DNA from: Janthinobacterium psychrotolerans
GTDB taxonomy: Bacteria; Pseudomonadota; Gammaproteobacteria; Burkholderiales; Burkholderiaceae_D
NCBI RefSeq assembly: GCF_001677885.1
Contig: NZ_LOCQ01000053.1
Location: 62,001 to 126,000, forward strand
Reading direction: 5' to 3'
Length of the DNA stretch: 64,000 nucleotides
The notes under the pieces are model-generated. The model saw only the letters and a program-made list of their open reading frames with translations, was not told the DNA's origin and did no database searches. Shown piece after piece: positions 36,599 through 46,369 of the stretch (positions are counted from its first letter, which is position 1; each line of letters starts with the position of its first letter). The position numbers and the translations under genes were made by a program.

Positions 36599-37759
36599 TC
36601 AGAGCAGGCCGCGCTGCGCCAGGCTGGCGTACAGCGCGCGCACGCCGAACTGCCACGGCGCGATCGCGTCGCAATGCTGGACTTCGTTGACCAGCGCGCC
36701 CAGGGCCGGGCTGGCGATGGTCACGCGGTCGCCCAGGTGGTGGGTAAAGCCGCCGCCCGGCGCGCCACGGTCTTTGACCGGCGAGAACATGGTGCCCAAA
36801 AACAGCATGAAGCCGTCCGGATACTGGTGGTACTGGCCGGCCGTCTGGCGCACCAGGTCGAGCGGATCGCGGCTGATTTCGCGCATGAAGCTGGCGCCTT
36901 CCAGCACGAAACCGTCTTCAAGGCCTTCGATCAGCAGCGACACTTCGGCGTCGCGCACGGTGTCGATGGTAAAACGGTCGTCGAACAGGCGGATGAAGGG
37001 GCCGATGGCGCAGGAGCCGTTGTTGTCCTTGGCCTTGCCCAGCAGCAGCGCGCTGCGCCCTTCGATATCGCGCAGGTTGACGTCGTTGCCCAGGGTCGCG
37101 CCCAGCACCTCGCCGCGGCTGTTGACGGCCAGCACGATTTCCGGCTCCGGGTTATTCCAGGCCGACGCCGGCAGCAGGCCCACTTGCGCGCCGCAGCCGA
37201 CCGACGACATCGGCTGGGCCTTGGTGAATACTTCGGCGTCGGGGCCGATGCCCACTTCCATGTATTGCGACCAGGCGCCGCGCTGCTGCAATTGCTCCTT
37301 GAGGCGCTGCGCCGCGTCCGAACCCGGTTTCAATGCCGACAGATCGCTGCCCAGGGTGGCCTGCAGGGCGGCGCGCAAGGTGTTGGCCTTGTCGGCGTTG
37401 CCGCCGGCCTGTTCCTCGATCACGCGCTCGAGCAGGCTGACGGCAAACGTCACGCCGCAGGCCTTGACCGCCTGCAGGTCGCACGGCGCCAGCAGCACTG
37501 GCTGGCCGGCCGGGGCGGCCAGGGCCTGGGCCAGCAGGCCGGCAACCGGGCCCAGCGGCTCGCCCTGGGCCTGGCGCACGAAATCGAGCGGATTGTCGCG
37601 CTCCAGCAACTCCGACACGGTCGCCACGGACGACGTGATATCGAATACTTCACCGCCACGCACGGCCACCACGCAGGGACCGTCGCGCCAGATGCGGCCG
37701 ACCAGGGTGGCGTCGGCGAGGTCTTGCGGCAGCAGGGAAACAGGGGAAATCGGCGACAT
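36599..37759 (-). CDS. xylX: 2-keto-3-deoxy-D-xylonate dehydratase (fumarylacetoacetate hydrolase family)
   Basis: This 386-residue FAH-family protein matches Caulobacter XylX in order: LKAxGVTFAVS-like VKACGVTFAVSLLERVIEEQ, RGAWSQYMEVGIGPDAEVFTK, NNPEPEIVLAV (metal ligands), LGNDVNLRDIEGRSALLLGKAKDNN and YPDGFMLFLGTMFSPVKDR. It dehydrates 2-keto-3-deoxyxylonate to alpha-ketoglutarate semialdehyde, the step that defines the Weimberg route. The ATG at 37759 is the first gene start of the operon; the longer frame lies in the regulatory spacer. Confidence 0.92.
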   Translation of the reverse strand: MSPISPVSLLPQDLADATLVGRIWRDGPCVVAVRGGEVFDITSSVATVSELLERDNPLDFVRQAQGEPLGPVAGLLAQALAAPAGQPVLLAPCDLQAVKACGVTFAVSLLERVIEEQAGGNADKANTLRAALQATLGSDLSALKPGSDAAQRLKEQLQQRGAWSQYMEVGIGPDAEVFTKAQPMSSVGCGAQVGLLPASAWNNPEPEIVLAVNSRGEVLGATLGNDVNLRDIEGRSALLLGKAKDNNGSCAIGPFIRLFDDRFTIDTVRDAEVSLLIEGLEDGFVLEGASFMREISRDPLDLVRQTAGQYHQYPDGFMLFLGTMFSPVKDRGAPGGGFTHHLGDRVTIASPALGALVNEVQHCDAIAPWQFGVRALYASLAQRGLL

Positions 37760-38119
37760 GGCAGCTTTCGGCAAAAGGGAGCAAGGTTCAGGTGAGGCCG
37801 ATTCTGCGCGCCGTCCCACACCACCGCAATTACGAAAATCACCAAATTGCATGATGATTATTGGTATTTCGACGCACCAAAAAACCCCTGTCCGAGGGAC
37901 AGGTCGCCCCCCTTTGCCTGCCCACGAAAATCCATGCGGCACCGCATCAATAAGGGGGGTGATATCTTTTTGGATATCGCATAAGTGAAAAAATTGATTG
38001 GTGAGGTCTCACTGGACAAACTAGTATCAGCCGTGGCCTGGATTGGCCACCAGCATCACGCCGGCCGACAGACCGCGACGCTGGACCATTCAACTATTCA
38101 AAGACGGTGGAGACCTAAT
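37760..38119. promoter_or_regulatory. Divergent regulatory spacer between xylX and chvE with several palindromes
   Basis: No gene is seen in this 360-bp stretch. Palindromes include CCTGTCC/GGACAGG (37887-37903, see terminator entry), ATGCGG-CA-CCGCAT (37934-37947), two GATATC hexamers 12 bp apart (37961-37966 and 37973-37978) and GTGAG-GT-CTCAC (38001-38012). The last lies between a possible -35 TTGGTG (37999 region) and -10 TAGTAT of a chvE promoter. These are candidate sites for XylR or another regulator. Confidence 0.5.
37879..37903 (-). terminator. Intrinsic-terminator-like hairpin in the xyl operon leader
   Basis: On the minus strand CCTGTCC-CTC-GGACAGG is followed by GG and six T residues (37879-37884). 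It lies 120 bp upstream of the xylX start, so it would act inside the leader as an attenuator if transcription begins upstream of it. Confidence 0.5.
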
Positions 38120-39196
38120 ATGAAAACAACAATGAAAATGCTGAGCGCGAGCCTGGTGCTGGCCATGTCCGGCATGACCGTGGTACCAATGGCCAACGCC
38201 GCAGACAAGGGCGCGGTCGGCATTTCGATGCCAACCAAATCGTCGATGCGCTGGATCGCCGACGGCGACAACATGGTCAAGGTATTCAAGGAACGCGGCT
38301 ACAAGACCGACTTGCAGTTCGCCGACGACGATATCCCGAACCAGCTGGCACAAGTGGAAAACATGATCACCAAGGGCGCCAAGGTGCTGGTGATCGCCGC
38401 CATCGACGGCACCACCCTGTCGAACGTGCTGCAAAAAGCCGCCGACAAGGGCATCAAGGTCATTTCCTATGACCGCCTGATCCGCGGCACGAAAAACATC
38501 GATTACTACGCCACGTTCGACAACTTCCAGGTTGGCGTGCTGCAAGCTGGCTATATCGAATCGGCGCTGAAGCTGAAAGAAGGCAAGGGCCCGTTCAATA
38601 TCGAACTGTTCGGCGGTTCGGCAGATGACAACAACGCGCACTTCTTCTACAACGGCGCCATGTCGGTGCTGAAGCCTTACATCGACAGCGGCAAGCTGGT
38701 GGTGCGTTCGAAGCAGATGGGCATGGAACGCGTGGCCACCTTGCGCTGGGACGGCGCCGTGGCGCAAGCCCGCATGGACAACCTGCTGAGCGCCTACTAC
38801 GGCAATGCCCGCGTCGACGCGGTGCTGTCGCCATATGACGGCCTGAGCATCGGCATCCTGTCGTCGCTGAAAGGCGTTGGCTACGGCTCGCCGAAGCAGC
38901 CATTCCCGATCGTGACGGGCCAGGATGCCGAAATCCCGTCGGTGAAATCGATCATCCGTGGCGAGCAGTCGTCGACCGTGTTCAAGGACACCCGCGAACT
39001 GGCCAAAGTGACCGCCAACATGGTCGACGCGATGATGAACGGCAAAACGCCGACCGTCAACGACACCAAGACCTACAACAATGGCGTGAAAGTCGTGCCA
39101 TCGTTCCTGTTGAAACCAGTCACCGTCGACAAGGCGAACTGGAAGCAAGTGCTGGTCACCGGCAGCGGCTACTACACCGAAGCGCAAGTAAAGTAA
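38120..39196 (+). CDS. chvE: Multiple-sugar-binding periplasmic protein ChvE
   Basis: This 358-residue protein has a signal peptide (cleavage near ANA|ADKG) and a ChvE/GguABC-type binding fold: [109 protein letters not shown]. ChvE proteins bind several aldoses (glucose, galactose, arabinose, xylose). GGTGGAGA at 38107-38114 supports the ATG at 38120. It feeds gguAB and diverges from the xyl operon. Confidence 0.92.
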   Translation: MKTTMKMLSASLVLAMSGMTVVPMANAADKGAVGISMPTKSSMRWIADGDNMVKVFKERGYKTDLQFADDDIPNQLAQVENMITKGAKVLVIAAIDGTTLSNVLQKAADKGIKVISYDRLIRGTKNIDYYATFDNFQVGVLQAGYIESALKLKEGKGPFNIELFGGSADDNNAHFFYNGAMSVLKPYIDSGKLVVRSKQMGMERVATLRWDGAVAQARMDNLLSAYYGNARVDAVLSPYDGLSIGILSSLKGVGYGSPKQPFPIVTGQDAEIPSVKSIIRGEQSSTVFKDTRELAKVTANMVDAMMNGKTPTVNDTKTYNNGVKVVPSFLLKPVTVDKANWKQVLVTGSGYYTEAQVK

Positions 39197-39214
39197 TTTC
39201 GTAGATGGGTACTG

Positions 39215-39240
39215 AAGGCCCGGCGACGCCGGGCCTTTCG
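39215..39240 (+). terminator. Hairpin terminator or attenuator after chvE
   Basis: AAGGCCCGGC (39215-39224), loop GAC and GCCGGGCCTT (39228-39237) make a 10-bp perfect stem followed by a short T-rich end (TTTCG). It may stop most transcripts after the abundant binding-protein message. Confidence 0.65.
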
Positions 39241-39268
39241 CTTCACAGAATATCAAGCAAAGACTGCA

Positions 39269-39298
39269 GCACGGCCGCCACATGTGGCGCGGCCGTGC
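39269..39298 (+). promoter_or_regulatory. Long hairpin in the gguA leader
   Basis: The 10-bp arms GCACGGCCGC (39269-39278) and GCGGCCGTGC (39289-39298) flank CACATGTGGC. No T-tract follows. The structure ends just before the ribosome-binding site (AGAGAGG at about 39300-39306) of gguA (ATG at 39311) and could influence its translation or mRNA stability. Confidence 0.55.
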
Positions 39299-39310
39299 CA
39301 GAGAGGTTAT

Positions 39311-40852
39311 ATGACGAACACTATCCTGGAAATGCGCGGGATACGCAAGACGTTCCCGGGCGTGGTTGCGCTCGACAATGTCAACCTGCGCGTGCGCAGC
39401 GGCGAAATCCACGCCATCGTGGGTGAAAACGGCGCCGGCAAATCGACCCTGATGAAAGTGCTGAGTGGCGTGTACGGCTACGGCAGCTACTCGGGCGACA
39501 TCGATTATCAGGGCCAGACCCGGCAATTTCGCGGCATCAAGGACAGCGAAGAAATCGGCATCATCATCATTCACCAGGAACTGGCGCTGGTGCCCCAGCT
39601 GTCGATCGCCGAGAATATTTTCCTCGGCAACGAGCGAGCCACCATGGGCGTCATCGACTGGGAACACGCGCAAAGCAAGACGCGCGAACTGCTGCAGAAA
39701 GTCGGCCTGAAAGAGTCCCCGGACACCCTGATCACGAATCTGGGCGTGGGCAAGCAGCAATTGATCGAAATTGCCAAGGCGCTGTGCAAGGACGTCAAGC
39801 TGCTGATCCTCGACGAGCCGACCGCCAGCCTGAACGAAAGCGACAGCGCCGCGCTGCTCGACCTGCTGCTGGGCCTGAAAGCCCAGGGGATTGCGTCAAT
39901 CCTCATTTCGCACAAGCTGAACGAAATTTCGCGCGTCGCCGATGCGATCACGGTCCTGCGCGACGGCAATACCGTCGACAGTTTCGACTGCCGCGCCGAG
40001 CCGGTCAGCGAAGACCGCATCATTGAAAAAATGGTCGGCCGCGAGATGGCCGACCGCTATCCGCCGCGCACGCCGACCATCGGCGAGACCATTTTCGAAG
40101 TGCGCGACTGGAAGGTTTACCATCCCGAGCACGCCGACCGCGCCGTCATCAAGGGCATCAACATGCATGCCAAAAAGGGCGAAATCATCGGTATCGCCGG
40201 CCTGATGGGCTCCGGACGGACGGAACTGGCGATGAGCATTTTCGGCCGCGCCTACGGCCAGCGCATCAGCGGCACGGTGCTCAAAAACGGCCAGGAAATC
40301 GACGTCAGCACCATCGGCAAGGCGATCGCCCACGGCCTGGCGTATGTGACGGAAGACCGCAAGGGCCTGGGCCTGATCCTGGAAGAAGACATCCAGAAGA
40401 ACACCAGCCTGGCCAACCTGGACGCGATTTCGACGCACATGGTGATCGACGAGCAGCGCGAGTTCAGCGTGGCCGAAGATTTCCGCCGCAAGCTCAAAAC
40501 CCGCTGCTCGAGCGTGGCGCAAAAAGTGGTCAACCTGTCCGGCGGCAACCAGCAGAAAGTGGTGCTGGCGAAGTGGCTGTTTTCGCGCCCCGACGTGCTG
40601 ATCCTCGATGAACCGAGCCGCGGCATCGACGTCGGCGCCAAGTACGAGATCTACAGCATCATCAGCGACCTGGCCGCCGAAGGCAAATGCATCATCATGA
40701 TTTCGTCGGAAATGCCGGAATTGCTGGGCATGTGCGACCGGATCTATGTCATGAACGAAGGCCGCTTTGCGGCAGAACTAAGCGCAGCAGAAGCGTCGCA
40801 AGAGAGAATCATGCGCGCGATCGTCACACACGGAGAGAACAATGGACAATAA
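39311..40852 (+). CDS. gguA: Sugar ABC transporter ATP-binding protein (GguA/MmsA-type, two ATPase domains)
   Basis: This 513-residue tandem ATPase pairs with ChvE. Domain 1 has Walker [26 protein letters not shown] and [13 protein letters not shown]. Domain 2 has [10 protein letters not shown], the signature [15 protein letters not shown] and [20 protein letters not shown]. The AGAGAGG upstream supports the ATG at 39311 over the open frame from 39284. The stop overlaps gguB by 11 bp. Confidence 0.94.
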   Translation: MTNTILEMRGIRKTFPGVVALDNVNLRVRSGEIHAIVGENGAGKSTLMKVLSGVYGYGSYSGDIDYQGQTRQFRGIKDSEEIGIIIIHQELALVPQLSIAENIFLGNERATMGVIDWEHAQSKTRELLQKVGLKESPDTLITNLGVGKQQLIEIAKALCKDVKLLILDEPTASLNESDSAALLDLLLGLKAQGIASILISHKLNEISRVADAITVLRDGNTVDSFDCRAEPVSEDRIIEKMVGREMADRYPPRTPTIGETIFEVRDWKVYHPEHADRAVIKGINMHAKKGEIIGIAGLMGSGRTELAMSIFGRAYGQRISGTVLKNGQEIDVSTIGKAIAHGLAYVTEDRKGLGLILEEDIQKNTSLANLDAISTHMVIDEQREFSVAEDFRRKLKTRCSSVAQKVVNLSGGNQQKVVLAKWLFSRPDVLILDEPSRGIDVGAKYEIYSIISDLAAEGKCIIMISSEMPELLGMCDRIYVMNEGRFAAELSAAEASQERIMRAIVTHGENNGQ

Positions 40853-42047
40853 AATGACAGCCGGCGCGCCAGCAGCAGCCGCGCCGGAAGCGAAAAGCTA
40901 CGCCGGCTTTTTGAAAAACAATATGCGCGACTACGGCATGCTGCTGTCGCTGATCGTCATCATGGGCTTTTTCCAGTACATGACGAACGGCACGCTGATG
41001 CAGCCGCTGAACCTGACCAACCTGGTCCTGCAAAACAGCTACATCGTCATCATGGCGCTGGGAATGCTGATGGTCATCGTGGCCGGCCATATCGACCTGT
41101 CGGTCGGCTCGGTGGTCGGCTTTGTCGGCGCGCTGGCGGCGGTATTGATCGTCAACTACGAGATGAACTTTGTCGCAGCCAGCATCATCTGCCTGATCGC
41201 CGGCGCCATCATCGGCGGTGCGCAAGGCTATTTCGTCGCCTTCTTCAAGATTCCGTCGTTCATCGTCACCCTGGCCGGCATGCTGGTGTTCAAGGGCCTG
41301 ACCCTGGCGCTGCTCGCTGGCCAGTCGGTCGGTCCTTTCCCGGAAGGCTTCCAGATGCTGAGCTCGGGCTTCCTGCCGGACCCGTTCGGTGGTGAAAACC
41401 TGCGCGGCTTCTCGCTGCTGCTGGGCGTGATCGCCGCCGCGGCCATGATCTTCACCTCGCTGCGCAGCCGCGCCAAGCAGCTGAAACACGGCATGGAAAA
41501 CGAGCCGCGCGCCTTCTTCCTGCTGAAAAACGGCGTGTTCGCCGCCGTGATGGTCTACTTCAGCTACCTGCTGTCGTCGTACCGCGGTTTCCCGAACGTG
41601 CTGGCCGTGATGTCGGTCCTGATCGTCGCCTATACCTTCATCACCAACCGCACCGTGCTGGGCCGCCGCGTCTACGCCGTCGGCGGCAATGAAAAAGCGG
41701 CGCGCCTGTCGGGCATCAAGACCGAACGCGTCAGCTTCTACACCTTCGTCAACATGGGCATGCTGGCGGCACTGGCCGGCCTGATCTTCGCGGCACGTTT
41801 GAACACCGCCACGCCGAAAGCCGGTACCGGCTTCGAACTGGACGTGATCGCGGCCTGCTTTATCGGCGGCGCCTCGGCATCGGGCGGCGTCGGCAAGGTG
41901 ATGGGCGCGGTCATCGGCGCCTTCATCATGGGCGTGATGAACAACGGCATGTCCATCATGGGCATCGGCATCGACTACCAGCAAGTGATCAAGGGCCTGG
42001 TGCTGCTGGCCGCCGTGTTTATCGACGTGGTTAATAAAAACAAATGA
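40842..42047 (+). CDS. gguB: Sugar ABC transporter permease (GguB/MmsB-type)
   Basis: This 401-residue permease has the hallmarks [59 protein letters not shown] and [35 protein letters not shown], with about ten membrane spans. It forms the ChvE-GguA-GguB multiple-sugar importer. An intrinsic terminator follows at 42088-42114. Confidence 0.94.
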   Translation: MDNKMTAGAPAAAAPEAKSYAGFLKNNMRDYGMLLSLIVIMGFFQYMTNGTLMQPLNLTNLVLQNSYIVIMALGMLMVIVAGHIDLSVGSVVGFVGALAAVLIVNYEMNFVAASIICLIAGAIIGGAQGYFVAFFKIPSFIVTLAGMLVFKGLTLALLAGQSVGPFPEGFQMLSSGFLPDPFGGENLRGFSLLLGVIAAAAMIFTSLRSRAKQLKHGMENEPRAFFLLKNGVFAAVMVYFSYLLSSYRGFPNVLAVMSVLIVAYTFITNRTVLGRRVYAVGGNEKAARLSGIKTERVSFYTFVNMGMLAALAGLIFAARLNTATPKAGTGFELDVIAACFIGGASASGGVGKVMGAVIGAFIMGVMNNGMSIMGIGIDYQQVIKGLVLLAAVFIDVVNKNK

Positions 42048-42087
42048 GAAGAACAAACTAGAGAAGGTTCGAGCCTTTAGGGGGTTC

Positions 42088-42114
42088 AAGCCGGCGCATG
42101 CGCCGGCTTTTTTT
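42088..42114 (+). terminator. Rho-independent terminator of the chvE-gguAB operon
   Basis: GCCGGCGCATGCGCCGGC (42090-42107) is a perfect palindrome that folds into a GC-rich hairpin followed by seven T residues (42108-42114). Confidence 0.9.
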
Positions 42115-42129
42115 ATGGGCGAACGATCA

Positions 42130-42660
42130 TCAGAATGGCACGGCGTCGGCCGTGACCAGGGTGATGGGATTGCCCGGATTGATCAGCTGGCGCCATACCC
42201 GATTATGGTGTTCGACAATGGCCGGCGCGGCCAGGTGCGGGCGGTCGCGCGTGGTATGCGCGTCACTGATCACCACCGTCGCCAGTTCCAGGCTGGCGGC
42301 GCGGCGCACGCTGGTGTCGATGCAAAACTCGGTCGCATAGCCGCACATATAAATGGTCTTGATGCCGGCCTGCGCCAGGTGCTGCTGCAGCCCGGTCTGG
42401 CGAAACGCATCGCAGGAGTTTTTGGCGCTGACATGGTCCTGCGGCTGCGGCGCGATCTGCTCAGGGAACCGCCAGCCGTGCGTACCGGCTGCCCAGTCCG
42501 AATCGGCCGTGTTGTGCTGCACATAGATCACCGGCACGCCGGCGGCGCGCGCCCTGGCGATCAGGCCGGCGATGCGTTCGAGCATGATGTCGGCCTGACA
42601 GGCGGGCGGCGCGCTCAGTACGGCGTTCTGGAAATCGATGACGATCAGGGCACTGCTCAT
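42130..42660 (-). CDS. Isochorismatase-family cysteine hydrolase
   Basis: This 176-residue protein has the isochorismatase-like fold: ALIVIDFQNAVL (catalytic Asp), a Lys in HVSAKNSCDAF, and MCGYATEFCIDTSVRRA with the nucleophilic cysteine in the second half (CID). Members hydrolyse amides such as nicotinamide or act on related substrates. The ATG at 42660 begins MSSALIVIDF, chosen from the family start. It is convergent with the gguB terminator. Confidence 0.87.
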   Translation of the reverse strand: MSSALIVIDFQNAVLSAPPACQADIMLERIAGLIARARAAGVPVIYVQHNTADSDWAAGTHGWRFPEQIAPQPQDHVSAKNSCDAFRQTGLQQHLAQAGIKTIYMCGYATEFCIDTSVRRAASLELATVVISDAHTTRDRPHLAAPAIVEHHNRVWRQLINPGNPITLVTADAVPF

Positions 42661-42700
42661 GGTGTTTCCTCGGTTGGGCTTTGCAGCCAGTTTTTTAATG

Positions 42701-44344
42701 TTACATACGGCGCGACCCTGCCGCCAGCCGCGCCGCCCTGTCGCCCCACCACGCCGCTTCCTCGAACACGGAAAAGCCCGACAAGTCGGCATGCGCGAAC
42801 AGAATCGCGCCATCATGCTCGCGCAGCGCTTTCAAGCCCGCATTGTTGCGAAAACCGGGCAAGGGTGCGGCCATGGCGTGGCCGCGCACGGTGATGTCGA
42901 CGCGTTCGACGCAGCTGGCGAAGTCGCGGCCGTACGCGGTTTTCAGGTCGACGCTGGCCAGCGCCAGCAGTTCCCCGGGGCTGGCCGTATCGAGCCATTT
43001 GCGGGCCTGTTCCGGCGTGCGGTCGGACAGCGCCACATAGGCGCTGAAGACGGTTTGCTCGGGCGGGCGCACGCGGATATCCTGGTGGGTGGAGACGACA
43101 TAGCCCAGGCCCGGCTCCTGGTACACCACGTTGTCCCAGCACAGCGGCGCATGCGGCAGTTCATGGGGAAAGCGTTTCAATAGAAAATTGGCCACCATCC
43201 ATGGCGCATACGCGGGCGTATCGCGCTTGATGTCAAAGCCATAGCTGGCAATGTCTTTTACCACGCGCGCCGCCACATACAGCGGCATGGCGCAGATGGC
43301 CTTGCGCGCCTTGACAAGATAAGTACGCGGCTGGCCGTCGACCAGTTCCATGCACAGCGCTTCGACGCCGGTCGCCGTGGTGGCGAGCGACACCACCGTG
43401 CCGGCATGGCGCTGGACCCTGGAAGCCTGTGCCAGCGCGGTGGCGACCGGCTGCATGCCGCCTGGCCATGTCAGCCAGGCGCCGTTACCGGCGTTGGCCG
43501 CCTGGCCCCAGCGGCTGCAGTAGTAGTGCAGGCCGGCCCAGGCCGAAACCTGGTCGTAGCGCGTGCCGTAGTCGTCGCGGCAGCAGTAGTTCAGATACCA
43601 GTGCAAGGTGGGCGAGGTATAGCCGTGCCGCTCCATCCAGGTTTTGAGGGTGATGGTGTCGAGCGCCTGCCAGGCCGGGTCTTGCGAAGAGGCGATGGTG
43701 GGGAATACGAACACGCGCTTGCCGTCAATACCGCGCGCCTGGCGCAGCTGCTCGACCTGGGCAAAGAAGCGCCGGTGCTGCGCCAGTTCTTCGGCCGGCA
43801 CGCCTTCGACGGGAATAAAGCCGTCCTGCCAGTGGCCGTTGAACAGCAGCCGTTCCTCCGGCGCGTGCAAAATATAACGCTCGTCGTAAGTCGGCTTTTC
43901 CGCCATCGGATCGCGCAAGATAATGCCCAGGTCATGCAGGATCTCGCGCACGTGGGTCGATTCGGGCGACGGCAAGGGCAGATAGTGGCCGCCGGTGGGA
44001 TAAGCCAGGTCGCCGAAATGGCCGCCGGCCGCATTGCCATACGGTTGCGGGCCGTCGACCATCAAAAAGTCCGTGTGGCCCAGTTTTTTCAGGCGCCAGG
44101 CGGCCGTCAAACCGGCGATGCCGGAGCCGAAGATGGCCACGTCGGTGACGAGGGTGCGCGACGGTGGCGGCAGCGCCTTGCGGTCGCGCAAAAGGTTACG
44201 CAAATAGTGTCCTTCTGCGCGGCCCGGATACAGCACCTTGGGCGTGATCTCCTGCCAGCGCAGATACGCCGCGATGCTGCCGGTGCCCGCGGCCACGGCC
44301 GCCGTGCCGCCGGCCGCCCACAGCATGAAGGAACGGCGCCGCAT
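42701..44344 (-). CDS. FAD-dependent amine oxidase-like protein with Tat-type N-terminus
   Basis: The protein is 547 residues. An N-terminal RRRSFMLWAAGGTAAVAAG stretch (twin-arginine-like signal) precedes an FAD-binding Rossmann motif VAIFGSGIAGLTAAWRLKKLG. The later GGHFGDLAYPTGGHYLP, WPGGMQPVATALA and C-terminal ILFAHADLSGFSVFEEAAWWGDRAA are typical of flavin amine oxidases. It likely acts at the cell surface or in the periplasm. The ATG overlaps the aminopropyltransferase stop by 1 bp, so they are translationally coupled. Substrate inferred: an aminopropylated product or polyamine. Confidence 0.82.
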   Translation of the reverse strand: MRRRSFMLWAAGGTAAVAAGTGSIAAYLRWQEITPKVLYPGRAEGHYLRNLLRDRKALPPPSRTLVTDVAIFGSGIAGLTAAWRLKKLGHTDFLMVDGPQPYGNAAGGHFGDLAYPTGGHYLPLPSPESTHVREILHDLGIILRDPMAEKPTYDERYILHAPEERLLFNGHWQDGFIPVEGVPAEELAQHRRFFAQVEQLRQARGIDGKRVFVFPTIASSQDPAWQALDTITLKTWMERHGYTSPTLHWYLNYCCRDDYGTRYDQVSAWAGLHYYCSRWGQAANAGNGAWLTWPGGMQPVATALAQASRVQRHAGTVVSLATTATGVEALCMELVDGQPRTYLVKARKAICAMPLYVAARVVKDIASYGFDIKRDTPAYAPWMVANFLLKRFPHELPHAPLCWDNVVYQEPGLGYVVSTHQDIRVRPPEQTVFSAYVALSDRTPEQARKWLDTASPGELLALASVDLKTAYGRDFASCVERVDITVRGHAMAAPLPGFRNNAGLKALREHDGAILFAHADLSGFSVFEEAAWWGDRAARLAAGSRRM

Positions 44345-45855
44345 CAGCGTATCACCCGATTCCAGTCCTGCTCGAATTCATGCACCAGCGACTGCGTGTT
44401 GAGACGGTTCGGCGCCATGGCCATCGGCTGCATGTCGGGCGGGAAGATGAACATTTCGCGCGTGGTGTCGGCATTCAGGTAGCGCATCGGCAGGCGGTAG
44501 CTGGTGGGCGGTGTGTAATCGAGCTGCGGCGAGGCAAGGATAAACCCCCACTCGCCGAACGACGGCACATAGGCGTGATACGGCCAGGTGCGCATGCCCA
44601 CTTCGCGCAGGGTCGAGTTAATGGTCCAGTAAGCGTGCGGCGCAAAGAACGGCGAGGTCGATTGCACCACCATCAGGCCTTTGGCCGCCAGGTGTTTTTT
44701 CACCAGGTCGTAGAACGGCACCGAATACAGTTTGCCCAGCGCGAAGCTGGACGGGTCGGGGAAGTCGACGATGGCCGCGTCGAACATATCCTGGTTGTTG
44801 CGCAGCCAGACGGCGGCGTCGGCATTGATGACGGTAACGCGCTTGTCGGAGAACGATTTTTTATTCAGTTCGGCCAGCTCGGGGCGGGTGGTAAACGCGC
44901 CCGTCATGGCCGGGTCCAGGTCGACCACGGTGACGTGCTCGATGTTCGGATAGCGCAGGATCTCGCGCAGCGCCAGGCCGTCGCCACCACCGAGCACCAG
45001 CACGCGGCGCGCCCACGGCAAGGCCTCCATGACCGGATGCACCAGCGCTTCGTGGTAGCGGTATTCATCGCGCGAGGAGAACTGCAGGTTGCCGTTGATG
45101 TAGAGGCGCGTGTCGTCCTTCCAGCGCGTGATCACCAGGCGCTGGTAGGGCGTGGTGGTGGAATAGACGATCTGGTCGCCGAACAGGCCATGCTCGCCCC
45201 ATTCCACCATGCGGTCGGACATGGCAAAGCCGGTCACCAGCAGCAGCATCACGGCGCAGGCGCGCAGGAATTGTCCGCTCATGTTTTTCAGCTCGGCGCG
45301 GAACACATAAATACTCCACAGGCCCACGCCGACATTGAGCATGCCGAACAAAAACCCGGTGCGCACCAGGCCCAGGTAGGGCGACAGCACCAGCGGGAAC
45401 AGCAGCGAGACGGCCAGCGCGCCCAGGTAGTCGAAGGTCAGCACGCGGCTGACCAGTTCGGAAAATTCGGTCTGCCGCGTGTTCAGCGCGCGCATCACCA
45501 GCGGCACCTCCATGCCCACCAGTGCGCCGATCAGGAACACCATCACATACAATAAGGTGCGAAATGGCGCGGCCATCCACGAAAAGGTCATGAACAGGAT
45601 CGCCGCCGACAGCCCGCCGATCAGGCCGACGGCCAGCTCGATATCGACAAAGCGCGACAGCACGTCTTCGTCTTTTACGTACTTTGAAAAGTGAGCGCCT
45701 ACCCCCATGGCAAACAGGTAGCAGCCGATAATCGTGGAAAACTGCAGGATGGAGTCACCCAGCAGATAGCTGGACATGGCGCCGGCGATCAGCTCATACG
45801 CAAGGCCGCAGGAAGCGACCACGAACACCGATAAAATCAGAATCTTTTTGTTCAT
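44344..45855 (-). CDS. speE: Membrane-anchored polyamine aminopropyltransferase (spermidine synthase-like)
   Basis: The protein is 503 residues. The N-terminal part (about 1-210) has seven or so hydrophobic helices, beginning KKILILSVFVVASCGLAYELIAGAMSS. The C-terminal part is a spermidine-synthase fold: YQRLVITRWKD, QFSSRDEYRYHEALVHPVM, VLVLGGGDGLALREIL, VTVVDLDPAM and the catalytic Asp in AAIVDFPDP. It transfers an aminopropyl group from decarboxylated AdoMet to an unknown acceptor near the membrane. The matching AdoMet decarboxylase is encoded in the divergent half of the cluster. Confidence 0.88.
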   Translation of the reverse strand: MNKKILILSVFVVASCGLAYELIAGAMSSYLLGDSILQFSTIIGCYLFAMGVGAHFSKYVKDEDVLSRFVDIELAVGLIGGLSAAILFMTFSWMAAPFRTLLYVMVFLIGALVGMEVPLVMRALNTRQTEFSELVSRVLTFDYLGALAVSLLFPLVLSPYLGLVRTGFLFGMLNVGVGLWSIYVFRAELKNMSGQFLRACAVMLLLVTGFAMSDRMVEWGEHGLFGDQIVYSTTTPYQRLVITRWKDDTRLYINGNLQFSSRDEYRYHEALVHPVMEALPWARRVLVLGGGDGLALREILRYPNIEHVTVVDLDPAMTGAFTTRPELAELNKKSFSDKRVTVINADAAVWLRNNQDMFDAAIVDFPDPSSFALGKLYSVPFYDLVKKHLAAKGLMVVQSTSPFFAPHAYWTINSTLREVGMRTWPYHAYVPSFGEWGFILASPQLDYTPPTSYRLPMRYLNADTTREMFIFPPDMQPMAMAPNRLNTQSLVHEFEQDWNRVIR

Positions 45856-45952
45856 TGGGCTGGTTTTGTTCTAATATGCTTGGACGTTATCAAATGCTCA
45901 TCTGGAAGCGTGGCCATCGCGCCGGCTGGGCGCGCCACTTGCGAGGAATGCC

Positions 45953-46339
45953 GTGCACGACATCCTAAACTATCTGATCCACCTTTTACTGGCCGCCGTG
46001 CTGCTGATTGCTTTTTTTATCATCTACACGCGCGTGACGCCGTATAACGAGGTGCTGCTGATACGCCAGGGTAATCAGGCGGCGGCGCTGTCGCTGGGCG
46101 GCGCCATCCTCGGTTTTTCGGCCACCATCGCCTCCTCGCTGATGCACACGGCGAATTACCAGCAGTTCTTCGCCTGGGCCTTTGGCGCGATGGTGGTGCA
46201 GCTGCTGGCCTACCTGGTCACCACGCGGCTGCTGCGCATGTCGAAGGACCAGATCGAATCGAACAACACCGCCTTTGGCGGCCTGCTGGGCGCCATCGCG
46301 CTGGCCATCGGCGCCATCAACGCCGCCTGCATTTCCTGA
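45953..46339 (+). CDS. DUF350 family membrane protein
   Basis: This 128-residue integral membrane protein has about four hydrophobic helices (LIHLLLAAVLLIAFFIIYTRV, ALSLGGAILGFSATIASS, FFAWAFGAMVVQLLAYLVTTRLL, GLLGAIALAIGAINAACIS), the layout of DUF350. Its function is unknown. GAGGA at 45943-45947 fixes a GTG start at 45953. It is the first gene of the rightward half of the polyamine-linked cluster, 97 bp from the divergent aminopropyltransferase start. Confidence 0.87.
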   Translation: MHDILNYLIHLLLAAVLLIAFFIIYTRVTPYNEVLLIRQGNQAAALSLGGAILGFSATIASSLMHTANYQQFFAWAFGAMVVQLLAYLVTTRLLRMSKDQIESNNTAFGGLLGAIALAIGAINAACIS

Positions 46340-46369
46340 CCCCGTATTCACCTTCGCAAGGACACCATC

